A stretch of 64,000 nt of DNA from Neolewinella persica DSM 23188 (GCF_000373105.1 NZ_KB890434.1:183-64182), one strand, 5' to 3'; positions 9,899 to 19,637 are shown, counted from the first letter of the stretch. Notes: generated by a model from the letters alone, not told the origin. Translations and numbers: made by a program.

Positions 9899-10699
9899 AT
9901 GAATCATACAAATCTGATAATACTATTGATGTTGTTTGTAGTGACAACTTTTATCTCTCGAAGAGATAAAAACCAATATGATGTCTTCAAGTCGATACAA
10001 AAGACTGGTGATCGTCAAAAATTTTTCAAAAGATGGGCGATAGAGTCCTTCATTATTTATGGATTGTTGTCAATGATAATTTTGTCGATTATAGGGCAAA
10101 TTTATTCATTGAAAGTAATGCCAGATTTTCTTGTTGATTTTTCAAAGTCCGTAAAGTCTATTGGTGAAATGAATGAGAGTGATTTTATCTCCGGATTTTT
10201 TAAAGGAATTATGATAAGTATTGTCCCCGTTCTATTATTTGGAGGAACAATTGGTGCATTCTTGAAAGAATATAAGGATTATAAAGATAGAAAATCGAAG
10301 AACAACATTGAATCGGAAGAAATTAACTTCAGGAACCTTGATGCTTTAATACCTAAGAATTATAAAGAAAGAATTTGGGGGGCGATTCTATCCATTAATG
10401 CAGGTTTTTCTGAAGAAATATTCTTTCGAGTATTGGCTCCCATATTAATTTATAGTGTAACTAGTTCCGTCTTAATTGCAATTATCGGTTCAACAATTTG
10501 GTTCGGATTAGTACACTATTATCAAGGAATGGCAGGGGTTTTTGTTACTTTTTTTGTAGGATTATTAATGTTTATTGTGTACATGATTACCGAAAATATT
10601 TGGATAACAATGCTGGTTCATGCGGTTCTTGACTTGAACGGATTAGTTTTTAGCCCTTGGCTAAAGGCAATATTTGCAAATCGAGAAAATTCAGCATGA
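9899..10699 (+). CDS. CPBP-family intramembrane metalloprotease
   Basis: 266 residues with about six hydrophobic segments. The conserved motifs of the CPBP/Abi family are present: SEEIFFR (EExxxR) near residue 175, FGLVHYYQG near 203, and a final HAVLDLNG. Relatives are membrane proteases of the Rce1/type II CAAX-like group. The substrate here cannot be told. Base composition is strongly A+T-rich, unlike the repair genes upstream, and the gene sits beside a transposase remnant, so recent acquisition is likely. Confidence 0.85.
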   Translation: MNHTNLIILLMLFVVTTFISRRDKNQYDVFKSIQKTGDRQKFFKRWAIESFIIYGLLSMIILSIIGQIYSLKVMPDFLVDFSKSVKSIGEMNESDFISGFFKGIMISIVPVLLFGGTIGAFLKEYKDYKDRKSKNNIESEEINFRNLDALIPKNYKERIWGAILSINAGFSEEIFFRVLAPILIYSVTSSVLIAIIGSTIWFGLVHYYQGMAGVFVTFFVGLLMFIVYMITENIWITMLVHAVLDLNGLVFSPWLKAIFANRENSA

Positions 10700-11024
10700 A
10701 TTATTTAATGAAAGGAAAAAAGCTCATAATCCTTAAAACCCCAAAAACATCCCCGACAAAACGAACCCAAACGTTGCACCTGCGGCCCCGCCCAGCTACT
10801 TTTGCCCTTTGCGAAGTTGGCCACAGGATTCCAGGCAATGGAATCAGAGAGGGAATAGCAAAGCTGGTGTTGGAGCGGCGCAAGTCGTTTGTAACGCAAG
10901 CACCAAATTAGCATATATTGGTCAGCCGCAGAGTTGGTGTTGCGAATGTTGGAGACATTTCGAGTTGTCCATCTAAGAAGTATTCGTTTACTGAAAAACA
11001 CGCTCCCTTTTAACTGGAATTTCT
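10700..11024. other. 325-bp spacer with a dispersed motif
   Basis: No supported gene; open frames on both strands lack domain signals. A copy of the 18-bp motif lies at 10775-10792. Confidence 0.5.
10775..10792 (+). repeat. 18-bp dispersed motif, module A
   Basis: TGCACCTGCGGCCCCGCC, identical to the copy at 3245-3262. Confidence 0.85.
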
Positions 11025-13601
11025 ATGAAAAATATACTGACTACGAAGTGGTTTAGGACATACCATGGCGCTGAACGCCCGCAAACGCTGCTGCTCTCAG
11101 GTCAACCTTATCCGAAACCTTTACGGTTTGGGTCCCTACTCGTGCTAATTTTTTGCCTCGCTGGTTTGACGACGACCCAGGCGCAGACCGATTGGAAAAA
11201 GTGGTATGGCGAACCCAATCAACAAGAAATACTCATCGCTGCCGAGCCGGGAGCCGATAGTACCAATTTTTGGGCAGCCGGGACGATTGCCAACGGATTT
11301 CACGATGATTTTTGGCTCGTCCGGTTCAACCCGCAGGGCGAAATCATCTGGTCAGATACGCTAGGTAACCCCGACCGGAACGAACGGCTCTCTGATTTTT
11401 CGCGTAATACCACGACGGGCGAAATGTGGCTCGCCGGCGACAGCCGCCCGGGGAGCGACTGGAAAAACAGGCAGGTTTTTCTTCAAAAACTGGATGCCAA
11501 CGGACAGTTGATCTTTGAAAGAACGGGCTTGTTTGGCTTCATCGGAAATGGCGAAATCCACCTGAACATTAAAGCCGTGGGCAACGGCGTACTGATTTTT
11601 CACCAGGAAACGGGCATCCTCAGGCGGCTCGACGCGCTGGGCGAAGTAGTGTGGGAGCGCACCTTTTCGACTTCGGCCAACCCCGTTAACCGACAAAACG
11701 TAGAAGCACTACCCGATGGTGGTTGCTTTTTTATCGAAAACCTTAATAATCCGGATAGGTGTGTTTTGTACCGACTCGATGCAGAAGGGCAAACCAATTG
11801 GCAGACGACGCTTGAATTCCCGACAGATTTGACGAGCGGCAGCCACGGAACTTCTTTAGCGGTGGATGCTGCCGATACGTCGGTTTACGTAGCGGCGCGA
11901 AGTGGAAGTTACGACGGCATGCAAAAGTTTGCCGCCGACGGGCAGCTGGTTTGGGAAACGGTCCTGCCCTTTCCGGCAGTTCAAAATGGCTTTTTGGATT
12001 CCTGGCTCTTGCAAATCCCTGCAAACAACCAAATCGCCTTGTTTTCCAACCACGCCTACCAGGTTTTGGATAACCAAACAGGGGCGTTCATCACCGGGGA
12101 AGACAATTTCTCCCCATCCCAAAGCTCGCAATTTGTTTTGCTGAACGACGGCGTTTTATTTCCCGATGGCACGTTCACGGTGGTAGGTACGACCAGCGAG
12201 AATTGGTACAGCTACGATGGCTACTCGGCACAAAGGAGTGCCGACGACTTCCAGATTTTACAGGAAAATACTTTCGGAAGCCCTTCGCCCAATGATACCG
12301 ACTACCTGGCATGGGTTGAAACTGCCGCTGATGGCGACAGCTACTTGGCGAACATCACCTATTTTGAAGGAAGAAAAACGGGCATCGTACTCCGAAAAAT
12401 CAGCCCCGACGGCGCGGAGATCTGGAAAAAAGCATTCACCGGCACGCGCGGATACTGGAATTTAGAGATGCGTAGCGCCGACGACGGTAACCTGTTTTTA
12501 ATGGGGCACAGTAGCGACAGCATCAGTGTAAAAAAACTGAACCCTGATGGCGACTTGCTTTGGCAACGGGATTTCAGATGTATCGGGAACATTGCTACCC
12601 AATCACTCAGCGCACCACTGCAAAATGGCGGCGTCGTCGTTTTTTCCCCGTTTGCAACCTTTCGGCCAATCGTACGGTACTGGGAAGTGCGGGGTTTTGC
12701 TGCCGATGGCAACGAAATGTGGAAAAGGCGCATTTTCGAAGACCAGATCAACGATTCGGGTTTGCAGTGGAGGCCGTTAAGCACCGTGGATTTGGGTGAT
12801 GGGACGGTAGCAGCAGTGGGCAGGAAGGATGCCACTGAGGGTTTACTCGTTCGGCTTGATTTACTGACGGGGGCACCGGTTTTCGAAAAAATCATTTCGG
12901 ATAGTGGCAGTCTTACCGATGTGCTCCCATCCAGCGACGGAGGCTTTTTGGCCCTGAGGGCAAAATATGTAGGCGACGGGCTGGACGAATTTGAGCTGTA
13001 TAAAATCAGTGAGCAAGGCGCTATCCTGGCAGTGCAAAACCTGCCACTTACTCCTAAGGATTATTCGATTCATTCAGGGTTGTACCGCGATGCCGAAGGC
13101 AATGTCGTACTCTCTGCACTCTCCGACGACAATCTTTTGGAGGTTTTGAAATTGAACGACAACCTCGATTTACTCGACCAAAAAACGATCAGCCTGCAAC
13201 CTAACATGGACCGGATAAGCGGTCAAAGAATGCTGCCCGATGGCTCACTTTTGCTCACCGGCCAGGGCCCAAACGCAAACAGCGCCGATGTTTTCATCAT
13301 AAAAACTGATAAATCAGGCATCGTTTCAAACCGTTTTTTACTCGATGAAAGCGATTTTCGGATTTTTCCAAACCCGGTTGCTGCGGGCCAGCCGCTCCAC
13401 ATTGTGCTGGAGAATGATTTTCGAGGGACAGTGAAGTTTGAAATTTTGAGCATGGACGGACGCGTTATTTCTGTTTTTAAAGCGGAAAAAACAGACCGGA
13501 ATCAAGTTTTTAAAACGTTGAATTTGCCCGTAAGGGGCTCCTTCCTCGTCCGTTTTTCGGACAAGGAACGATCAGCAGTTCGGCTTGTCTTTAAATTTTG
13601 A
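11025..13601 (+). CDS. T9SS-sorted beta-propeller protein
   Basis: 858 residues. The hydrophobic signal core (LLVLIFCLAG, cleavage near TTQAQ) starts only at about residue 37, giving an unusually long n-region that is encoded by an interspersed repeat (11042-11132). The body consists of repeated propeller blades with turns such as GEIIWSDTLGN, DANGQLIFERTG and DGQLVWETVLPF, as in PQQ/WD40-like secreted proteins. The last ~85 residues are a T9SS type A domain (FRIFPNPVAAGQ, then FEILSMDGR). It should be exported and anchored to or released from the surface; the ligand is unknown. A shorter protein starting at a downstream codon cannot be excluded. Confidence 0.8.
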   Translation: MKNILTTKWFRTYHGAERPQTLLLSGQPYPKPLRFGSLLVLIFCLAGLTTTQAQTDWKKWYGEPNQQEILIAAEPGADSTNFWAAGTIANGFHDDFWLVRFNPQGEIIWSDTLGNPDRNERLSDFSRNTTTGEMWLAGDSRPGSDWKNRQVFLQKLDANGQLIFERTGLFGFIGNGEIHLNIKAVGNGVLIFHQETGILRRLDALGEVVWERTFSTSANPVNRQNVEALPDGGCFFIENLNNPDRCVLYRLDAEGQTNWQTTLEFPTDLTSGSHGTSLAVDAADTSVYVAARSGSYDGMQKFAADGQLVWETVLPFPAVQNGFLDSWLLQIPANNQIALFSNHAYQVLDNQTGAFITGEDNFSPSQSSQFVLLNDGVLFPDGTFTVVGTTSENWYSYDGYSAQRSADDFQILQENTFGSPSPNDTDYLAWVETAADGDSYLANITYFEGRKTGIVLRKISPDGAEIWKKAFTGTRGYWNLEMRSADDGNLFLMGHSSDSISVKKLNPDGDLLWQRDFRCIGNIATQSLSAPLQNGGVVVFSPFATFRPIVRYWEVRGFAADGNEMWKRRIFEDQINDSGLQWRPLSTVDLGDGTVAAVGRKDATEGLLVRLDLLTGAPVFEKIISDSGSLTDVLPSSDGGFLALRAKYVGDGLDEFELYKISEQGAILAVQNLPLTPKDYSIHSGLYRDAEGNVVLSALSDDNLLEVLKLNDNLDLLDQKTISLQPNMDRISGQRMLPDGSLLLTGQGPNANSADVFIIKTDKSGIVSNRFLLDESDFRIFPNPVAAGQPLHIVLENDFRGTVKFEILSMDGRVISVFKAEKTDRNQVFKTLNLPVRGSFLVRFSDKERSAVRLVFKF
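11042..11132 (+). repeat. ~90-bp interspersed repeat, module C (coding copy)
   Basis: Runs from TACGAAGTGGTTTAGG to TTTACGGTTTGGG. About four in five bases match 62238-62327 in the same orientation, including an exact CGCTGCTGCTCTCA. Here it encodes residues ~7-36 of the propeller protein, ahead of its signal-peptide core. Confidence 0.75.
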
Positions 13602-13720
13602 AAATAGTAGAACATTAATGACTGTTGGTGAACATCAATTTGTAATATGAAAGCAGCCAATAGAGTAGGGTAGGAACGTCTGGTACCCGTCGTAGGTAAT
13701 AAATAATAAAAAAATATCCA

Positions 13721-14737
13721 ATGAAAGTAAGATTCCTTTTGCTAACTTTAATTGTACTGATGTCGAATTGTGCTGAAAATAAGCCAAAATCGACCAATAC
13801 AGATACAGCGAATACGTCAGATATCTCAATCTATAAGGGAACCGCAAGTGTTACTCAGGGATTGGCAAAAATTACAGCCGAAAACATCTATAAATGTAAC
13901 AGAGGAAGAAAAACAGATTTGGGTGAAATTGGCTCCTCGGATGGGAAGAAATGGATAGTTCCTGCCAATACGAATTTTCAGAACGACGATTTTCCTTTCT
14001 CAACTGATTTACATAACTCTTGTGCTGGAAATACTTATTCAAACGCACAAGATGCATTGTCCAAATTGGACGGTTCGGATATTATCGAGATTGATTCGGA
14101 CGGAGCACTTTTTACTACTTATATTTTTGCTGATAATTATTTTGAAATGTATGTCAATGGTGTAGCAGTCGGTAAAGATCAGGTACCATTCACGGAATTT
14201 AATTCCAGTTTAGTGAGATTTAAGGCTGAAAAACCGTTTACTATTGCTATGAAATTAGTGGATTGGGAGGAACATCTTGGCGTGGGTTGCGAAGAAAACA
14301 GGGGGAAAGCCTACCATGCTGGAGATGGTGGAGTGGTAGTAGTAATGAAAGATGAACAAAACAATATTATCGCCACTACGAATGAGAATTGGAAAGCACA
14401 AACCTTTTATACTGCCCCTGTCAAGGATTTAAGCTGCGTGGAGGAAAGAGATAACGTTAGATATTCTAAAGACTGTGATGACAGTGGTGGTCAGGATGGA
14501 AGTGCATTTTTTGCCTTGCATTGGGAAATTCCTTTAGGCTGGACAATGCCTGGTTTTGATGATACCAATTGGCCTGACGCAACTACTTTTTCTAACGAAA
14601 CAATCGGGGTAGATAACAAATCATCATACACCAACTTTACCAATATTTTTGATGATCCAACTAACGATGCAAATTTTATTTGGTCCACAAATGTTGTTTT
14701 AGATAATGAAGTTCTAGTACGATATACCGTAAAATAA
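13721..14737 (+). CDS. putative lipoprotein of unknown function
   Basis: 338 residues. The N-terminus (MKVRFLLLTLIVLMSNC) ends in a plausible lipobox, with Cys17 as the lipidation site. The mature part is rich in Asp, Asn and aromatic residues and contains beta-sandwich-like stretches (FADNYFEMYVNGVAVGKDQ and WTMPGFDDTNWPDAT). Such stretches are common in galactose-binding-like folds. I do not recognise a family. The stop is 10 bases before the start of the YHYH gene, so the two are probably one operon. The segment 13600-16080 is A+T-rich compared with both sides. Confidence 0.7.
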   Translation: MKVRFLLLTLIVLMSNCAENKPKSTNTDTANTSDISIYKGTASVTQGLAKITAENIYKCNRGRKTDLGEIGSSDGKKWIVPANTNFQNDDFPFSTDLHNSCAGNTYSNAQDALSKLDGSDIIEIDSDGALFTTYIFADNYFEMYVNGVAVGKDQVPFTEFNSSLVRFKAEKPFTIAMKLVDWEEHLGVGCEENRGKAYHAGDGGVVVVMKDEQNNIIATTNENWKAQTFYTAPVKDLSCVEERDNVRYSKDCDDSGGQDGSAFFALHWEIPLGWTMPGFDDTNWPDATTFSNETIGVDNKSSYTNFTNIFDDPTNDANFIWSTNVVLDNEVLVRYTVK

Positions 14738-14747
14738 ACTACCAATT

Positions 14748-16073
14748 ATGACTCGAATTATATTTATCATACTCATCCAGGGGTTAGCTTTTGGCTTGTT
14801 TGCTCATGATGGTGGGCACGGTACTGAAAGTCAAATTTGGAAATTAAAGAAAGGAGAAGAAATACTTCGGGCCGATTTCGTAAAGCACGAAGAGGGAACG
14901 GTTTATTTGAGAAGTGATAACCATACAATTATTACACTGGATATCTCTGAACTTTCTGATCGAGACCAGCAGTATGTTTTGAATAAGTCTAATTGGATAG
15001 GAGCGGCAAATCAATCAATAAGTACAAGTTCCTATACTGCTTTTCTATCTTTCTTAAGTTGGCTAATGCAGCTTGCTGTTGTGCTGTTTTTGTTTTACGT
15101 TTTTGGAATTAAAAAACAGGGGCAGTATTTCAAAATTGCTTACGGGGCATTAGCTTTTGTTTTAATAATGGTCGCTTGCGACAATACAAATTCTGCAAAA
15201 GGAACTTCAGAAGTTTTAAACTCCAAGGTGCCCGCCAATGGCCTTGCATTTTTGAAGTCTGTTTTTGGGGCTTTTGATAACGTCAATACCCGCCACGATG
15301 AGCAATATTTTTACATCGAATCTAACGGCATACCCGAACATGAAATGATGACAGGTATCACGAATTGGCAACAACAAGTCCCGATTCCTCATGATTACTC
15401 TGGAAACAATAGCTGGGCCATTCCCATTCAACCAAGATTATCCGCCAATCCACTTTCTACCAAAGAGAACTTTATGAAGGGGGCTATTGCGATAGCAGCC
15501 AATGGCATCCCTATTTTTAATCCTTTGAACAACCGTGGAGAAGATGCCAATGCCATCGGGGAACTCGATAATTGGGGCGGGCATTGTGGAAGAGCAGATG
15601 ATTATCACTACCACTTACCGCCAACGCACCTTCAGGCACGTGTTGGAGAAGGAAAACCAATTGCCTATGCTTTGGATGGTTTTCCACTTTATGGAGAAAC
15701 AACTCAGCAACTAGATGAATATTTAGGCAGATTCAACGCTGATAGTTCTTATCAATATCATACGGTCAAGGAGTACCCTTATTTGTTAGCGGGGATGCGG
15801 GGAATGGTAGAGATAAATCCAAGAACAAAAGCTCCTGAAAATGAGATTTCACCACAAGCAAAAACAAAAGAGGTCAGGCCTGCGCTACGTCCATTACGAG
15901 GTGCAGTAATTACGAATTTTAAAAAAATACAGTTTAATCAGTACGAATTGACTTATACGATAGATAACCAAACCCATATTATTATCTATGGATGGGACGA
16001 TAATGGGCTGTACAGTTTTGAATTTGTTAGCCCTGACGGCACAAGTGACTTGTTGAACTTTCAAAGAAAATAA
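14748..16073 (+). CDS. YHYH-domain membrane protein with N-terminal SHD1-like region
   Basis: 441 residues. A signal peptide leads into AHDGGHGTESQIW and an SHD1-like segment (RADFVKHEEGTVYLRSDN). Two hydrophobic segments follow (about residues 97-117 and 127-143). The second ends LIMVAC, with Cys144 looking exactly like a lipobox followed by the low-complexity DNTNSAKG. From about residue 160 comes a YHYH domain with NGIPIFNP, GGHCGRADDYHYHLPP and YALDGFPLYG. YHYH proteins are usually lipoproteins or secreted proteins. This looks like a membrane protein fused in front of a former YHYH lipoprotein. Function is unknown; metal binding by the His/Cys cluster is a guess. Confidence 0.75.
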   Translation: MTRIIFIILIQGLAFGLFAHDGGHGTESQIWKLKKGEEILRADFVKHEEGTVYLRSDNHTIITLDISELSDRDQQYVLNKSNWIGAANQSISTSSYTAFLSFLSWLMQLAVVLFLFYVFGIKKQGQYFKIAYGALAFVLIMVACDNTNSAKGTSEVLNSKVPANGLAFLKSVFGAFDNVNTRHDEQYFYIESNGIPEHEMMTGITNWQQQVPIPHDYSGNNSWAIPIQPRLSANPLSTKENFMKGAIAIAANGIPIFNPLNNRGEDANAIGELDNWGGHCGRADDYHYHLPPTHLQARVGEGKPIAYALDGFPLYGETTQQLDEYLGRFNADSSYQYHTVKEYPYLLAGMRGMVEINPRTKAPENEISPQAKTKEVRPALRPLRGAVITNFKKIQFNQYELTYTIDNQTHIIIYGWDDNGLYSFEFVSPDGTSDLLNFQRK

Positions 16074-16437
16074 ATACTACCGACAGCATCCTGGAGAACG
16101 ACAATGGCTCCCCAATACCGCCACTGCGTTTCTATACACACCGTCAAACGGTGTAAAAGTCTTGCGTCCCAGCAAAACCTTAGCATCTTAGCAACAGTTA
16201 CTGATGCCTAACTAAATAGCTGTAAAAACCGGGCACGACCAAGCTCAATTCGGCCTTTTGCGACGGGGACGCCTATGGAGTTGATGATGCCCAGTACGCT
16301 TCCCATTAGGCGCGGCTCTCGATAGTTCGTTTCCCCTCGTGTAGCCCTCAATGTACCTAGTGCCTTTGTGGTTATTCCACCCCCCGTGCCCCCCCGCCTC
16401 AAAACCCCTACCTTAGCGTTAGCCATCCCCCTTACTT
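16074..16437. other. 364-bp spacer before the CHAT gene
   Basis: Contains an ACACCGT-CAA-ACGGTGT hairpin at 16138-16154 and a low-complexity ACCTTAGCATCTTAGCAAC stretch near 16180. A minus-strand frame at 16208-16426 has no recognisable domain. TACCTTAG at 16410-16417, 28 bases before the ATG, is one base off the Bacteroidota -7 element. Confidence 0.4.
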
Positions 16438-19416
16438 ATGTACACGCTCTCACGTCTACTACATCTGATCATTTGGCCGGTCCTCTGTTGTATTGCCTCA
16501 CCCCTGGTTGCTCAACAATCCGGTACGGAAAACCTCAGTAACGAACCTGCCGACAAGCTGGCCGCCACCGCCAGGAAAACCGACGACCTGCGCGCCCAAC
16601 AGTTCCAACGCGCCCTCAACTGGTACGGCCAGGAGAACTACGCCATGTGCCGCCAGACCATCGACTCCCTGGCCCATCGTGCGTCCGGTGAATTGATTGT
16701 GGACAGCCTTTCCGGCCTGGCTTACCACATGGCTGGCATGACCTTCTACCAGACTTACGACGATGTAAACGCCGTTCCGCAATACCTTCGGGCGATCAGC
16801 ATCCGGGACCGCTGCTATCCCGGAATTCACAACGATCAGGCCCATACCCGCTACAACCTGGCCAACTCGATGCATTGGCTCGGCCGCCCCGATACGGCCA
16901 CGTATTTGCTCCGCGAAGCCGTCGAACTCTATGACCAGCTGGAACGAAAGGACAGCACCAACTGGCTGCGCAGCCTCAAACTCCTGGGCATAATTGCTAA
17001 AGAAAGTAATGACCCTGACCTTGTTCGTAGCGCGACCGTCGCCATGGTCAATCTGCTCGAAACGATGAGTAAGCCTACACCGATCGACAAATACCAGGTG
17101 TACTACGATGCGGCCGATAATTTTCAATTCCTCGGGGAATTCAGCGCCTCCAACCGTACCGGAAAGGCCGCAATCGCCGCAGGCTACGCCCTGCAGGCAG
17201 TAATACCGGCAAAAGACGCGGTTTCGATGGCTGCCGATGCCGTAAACATCGTCGCTTCTAACTACCGCCTGCAGGGAGAAACGCAACGCGCTGCGGCGTA
17301 TTACCGGCGTTCGATTGCCCTGCTCGACAGTATTTCCGGAAATCCGACGTCCATCAACATCGCTTATGCCAACCTCGCTACGCTTGCCTTTGATGAAAAG
17401 GACTTCCCCGAAGCTCTGAGGCTCATCGAAATAACGGAGACGTATCCATTCAATCCGGACTATCCCGCTACGGAAGCTTCCACTTATAGAGACCATGCCC
17501 GAATACTGAATCAACTAGGGAGGACCGAGGAGGCGCTGGTTTATTTTGAAAAGGCGATGGTCCGGCTTTCGGGGGAAGGAGGCGTCACTTATTCCGGGAG
17601 GTACCCGATGATGGTCACCGACAGCATCATCGATTTGCGGGAAGGATTTTCTCTTTACGCGTCTCGAGCAACGATGTTGCTCGAGGCTGGAGAACCCGAA
17701 GACGCCCTGGCGGATCTGCGGAAAATTTTCGAATTGCAGGATCGTCAACGTGAACGGGTCAATTCCGACGGGAGCCGCTATGCGCTAAGTTCAGAAGTAC
17801 GCAAGTATTATGACCAGGCCATCGACTTGCTCTACCACCTGCACCAGACTAAAGGTGACGAGCAGTACCTCTGGGATGCCTTTTCTCTCAGCGAAGAGGC
17901 CAAGGCCTACAGCCAGTTGGTGGCCCTGCGCCGCAACCGGACACTGAGCAACCGCCGGGAACAGGACCTGCGCAGGAAGATCGCCGTACTCGAAAGAGAA
18001 GTGGTGGGTGATCCGGAACAACAAGTTGCGCTGGCGGACGCAAAATTGCGCCTGTCTTTGATCCTGCGGAGTGAGCCGAACCGAAAAATAGAAAAGGTTT
18101 CCACCCTTGATCGTAGTGAAGTACAAGCATTTCTTGCCGCCGGGGAAATCGAACTACTGGAGTTTCACCTGAACGAAGCGGGTGATGCCCGGACGGGACC
18201 CGAAAGTTTTCTTTTTCACCTGTTGCCCGATGGCTCAATCAGAATGTTAAAACTAAAGGTGACCTCCGGCCTGCAAGCATCCATCGATACCTGGAGAAAG
18301 GCCATTCAGGAAAGCGCTTACCGTCAGAAAAGCCTGCGGGGTAATCAGGGGGAGCTGGACAAGTCGTTCGTGGACAAAGGGGCAGCCCTTAGAGATATAT
18401 TGTTTCCCGGGCTAATGGCCGGTGACCTTTCGCTGGGCAACCGGCTGTGCATCATCCCCGATGGCTCCCTCAATTACCTCCCATTTGCTGCACTGCCACT
18501 GTCCGGTAACGGGCAAGACGTTAATTACGCCACCCTGCCTTACCTGCAAACCGGCCGCTCTCTTCAGTTGGCCTACTCCATTCACTACTTATTGGAGTTA
18601 AAGCAGCGTGAAACTTCGCTGTTTACTGAAGACCTGCTGGCTTTTGCCCCTTCCTTCAGTGGAGAGGCTACTCCGGGAGAAGTAAGCCGGCTGCGGAGCC
18701 TGCGCTCTACTAAATCGCTCAGTCTTGATGCGTACGGTGCCTTGCCGGGCTTGCTCCCGCTAAGCCATAACCGTTCCGAGGTCGCAGCCATTGCGGGTTT
18801 GGTGCCAAAAAATGAAGTGTACTACGACGAAGCAGCTACCCGGAATGCTTTTTTGATGGCCCTGGGAGGTAGCCGTATCCTGCACCTGTCCAGCCATGGA
18901 ATGGTTGACCCCGATGACGCGAACCTCAGCTTTGTCGCTTTCGCCCAGGGAGGAAATAAACTGGAGGAAGATGAATTATTATACTTCAACGATCTTTCCA
19001 CCCTGCCGATTGAGGCGGAATTAGTGGTGCTTTCTGCCTGTGAGACCAGCCTGGGAAAGGTGGCCCCGGGAGAAAGTGTCCTCAGCCTCGGCAGTGCCTT
19101 TGCCGCAGCTGGTGCTCAAAGCACCCTCACTTCCCTTTGGAAGGTAGATGATGCCGCGACCGAAAACTTAATGGTCAGCTTTTATCAGCATTTGGCCGCA
19201 GGTAAAACAAGAGCCGAAGCCCTGGCGGAGGCCCAGCAGCGACAGCGATCCGAAGGGGAGTTTGCCCATCCTTACTATTGGTCGGCGATGACGCTGAACG
19301 GGGAAGCAGGAACCATTGAGATCAAAGGTGCAAGCAACTGGCCGCTCTGGATTGGTGGACTATTGGTGTTAATTGGTGGAATTTGGGCGGGGACGCGGGT
19401 GCAGGGGAAGGGATAG
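16438..19416 (+). CDS. TPR-CHAT domain protein with C-terminal membrane anchor
   Basis: 992 residues. A signal-like N-terminus (LIIWPVLCCIASPLVAQQ) precedes about ten TPR-like helical repeats (residues ~50-480) and a linker. A C-terminal CHAT domain (caspase/separase-like protease fold) follows from about residue 560 to 955. The caspase-type dyad is visible: His820 in LHLSSHGMVDPDD and Cys868 in VVLSACETSLG, followed by GAQSTLTSLWKVDD. A single membrane helix (WPLWIGGLLVLIGGIWAG) ends the protein. CHAT proteases can be activated by partners bound through their TPRs, and some act in defence or programmed death. No gasdermin-like or nuclease partner lies next to it, so the role here is open. 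A module A copy forms its last codons. Confidence 0.85.
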   Translation: MYTLSRLLHLIIWPVLCCIASPLVAQQSGTENLSNEPADKLAATARKTDDLRAQQFQRALNWYGQENYAMCRQTIDSLAHRASGELIVDSLSGLAYHMAGMTFYQTYDDVNAVPQYLRAISIRDRCYPGIHNDQAHTRYNLANSMHWLGRPDTATYLLREAVELYDQLERKDSTNWLRSLKLLGIIAKESNDPDLVRSATVAMVNLLETMSKPTPIDKYQVYYDAADNFQFLGEFSASNRTGKAAIAAGYALQAVIPAKDAVSMAADAVNIVASNYRLQGETQRAAAYYRRSIALLDSISGNPTSINIAYANLATLAFDEKDFPEALRLIEITETYPFNPDYPATEASTYRDHARILNQLGRTEEALVYFEKAMVRLSGEGGVTYSGRYPMMVTDSIIDLREGFSLYASRATMLLEAGEPEDALADLRKIFELQDRQRERVNSDGSRYALSSEVRKYYDQAIDLLYHLHQTKGDEQYLWDAFSLSEEAKAYSQLVALRRNRTLSNRREQDLRRKIAVLEREVVGDPEQQVALADAKLRLSLILRSEPNRKIEKVSTLDRSEVQAFLAAGEIELLEFHLNEAGDARTGPESFLFHLLPDGSIRMLKLKVTSGLQASIDTWRKAIQESAYRQKSLRGNQGELDKSFVDKGAALRDILFPGLMAGDLSLGNRLCIIPDGSLNYLPFAALPLSGNGQDVNYATLPYLQTGRSLQLAYSIHYLLELKQRETSLFTEDLLAFAPSFSGEATPGEVSRLRSLRSTKSLSLDAYGALPGLLPLSHNRSEVAAIAGLVPKNEVYYDEAATRNAFLMALGGSRILHLSSHGMVDPDDANLSFVAFAQGGNKLEEDELLYFNDLSTLPIEAELVVLSACETSLGKVAPGESVLSLGSAFAAAGAQSTLTSLWKVDDAATENLMVSFYQHLAAGKTRAEALAEAQQRQRSEGEFAHPYYWSAMTLNGEAGTIEIKGASNWPLWIGGLLVLIGGIWAGTRVQGKG
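19386..19403 (-). repeat. 18-bp motif at the 3' end of the CHAT gene
   Basis: The minus strand reads TGCACCCGCGTCCCCGCC. On the plus strand it encodes part of the last residues (WAGTRVQ) of the CHAT protein. Confidence 0.7.
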
Positions 19417-19637
19417 AGGAGCAGTAGAACCAACTCCCAGACAGGTGGTAAGCTCCTGTAATACCTTATGGCTCTAATGATCCCTTAGGGATCGAACTGT
19501 AATTGCCCCGGGTGAGGCGGTACGCCGAAACCCGGGGTAATGGAGGAACCGCCAATGAGGCGGCGCGCAGCGCCGCAACGGTTCTAGGGCTACAATGTCC
19601 CCGGGTAAAATTAGACACCTTCGGAGTCAAAGAGTGA
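19417..19637. repeat. G+C-rich spacer with nested hairpins
   Basis: CCCCGGGT (about 19507-19514) pairs with ACCCGGGG (about 19530-19537) around GAGGCGGTACGCCGAA, which itself contains a GGCGGTACGCC stem. A second GGCGGCGCGCAGCGCCGC hairpin follows, then another CCCCGGGT. Frames through it are not protein-like. A broadly similar G+C-rich palindromic block lies at 45290-45370. Confidence 0.45.

Noticed and set aside
16208-16426. 72-codon minus-strand frame before the CHAT gene
   Set aside because: No domain, no start context, low-complexity composition; treated as spacer.
16498-17514. 338-codon open frame on the minus strand
   Set aside because: Shadow of the TPR part of the CHAT gene; no recognisable protein features.
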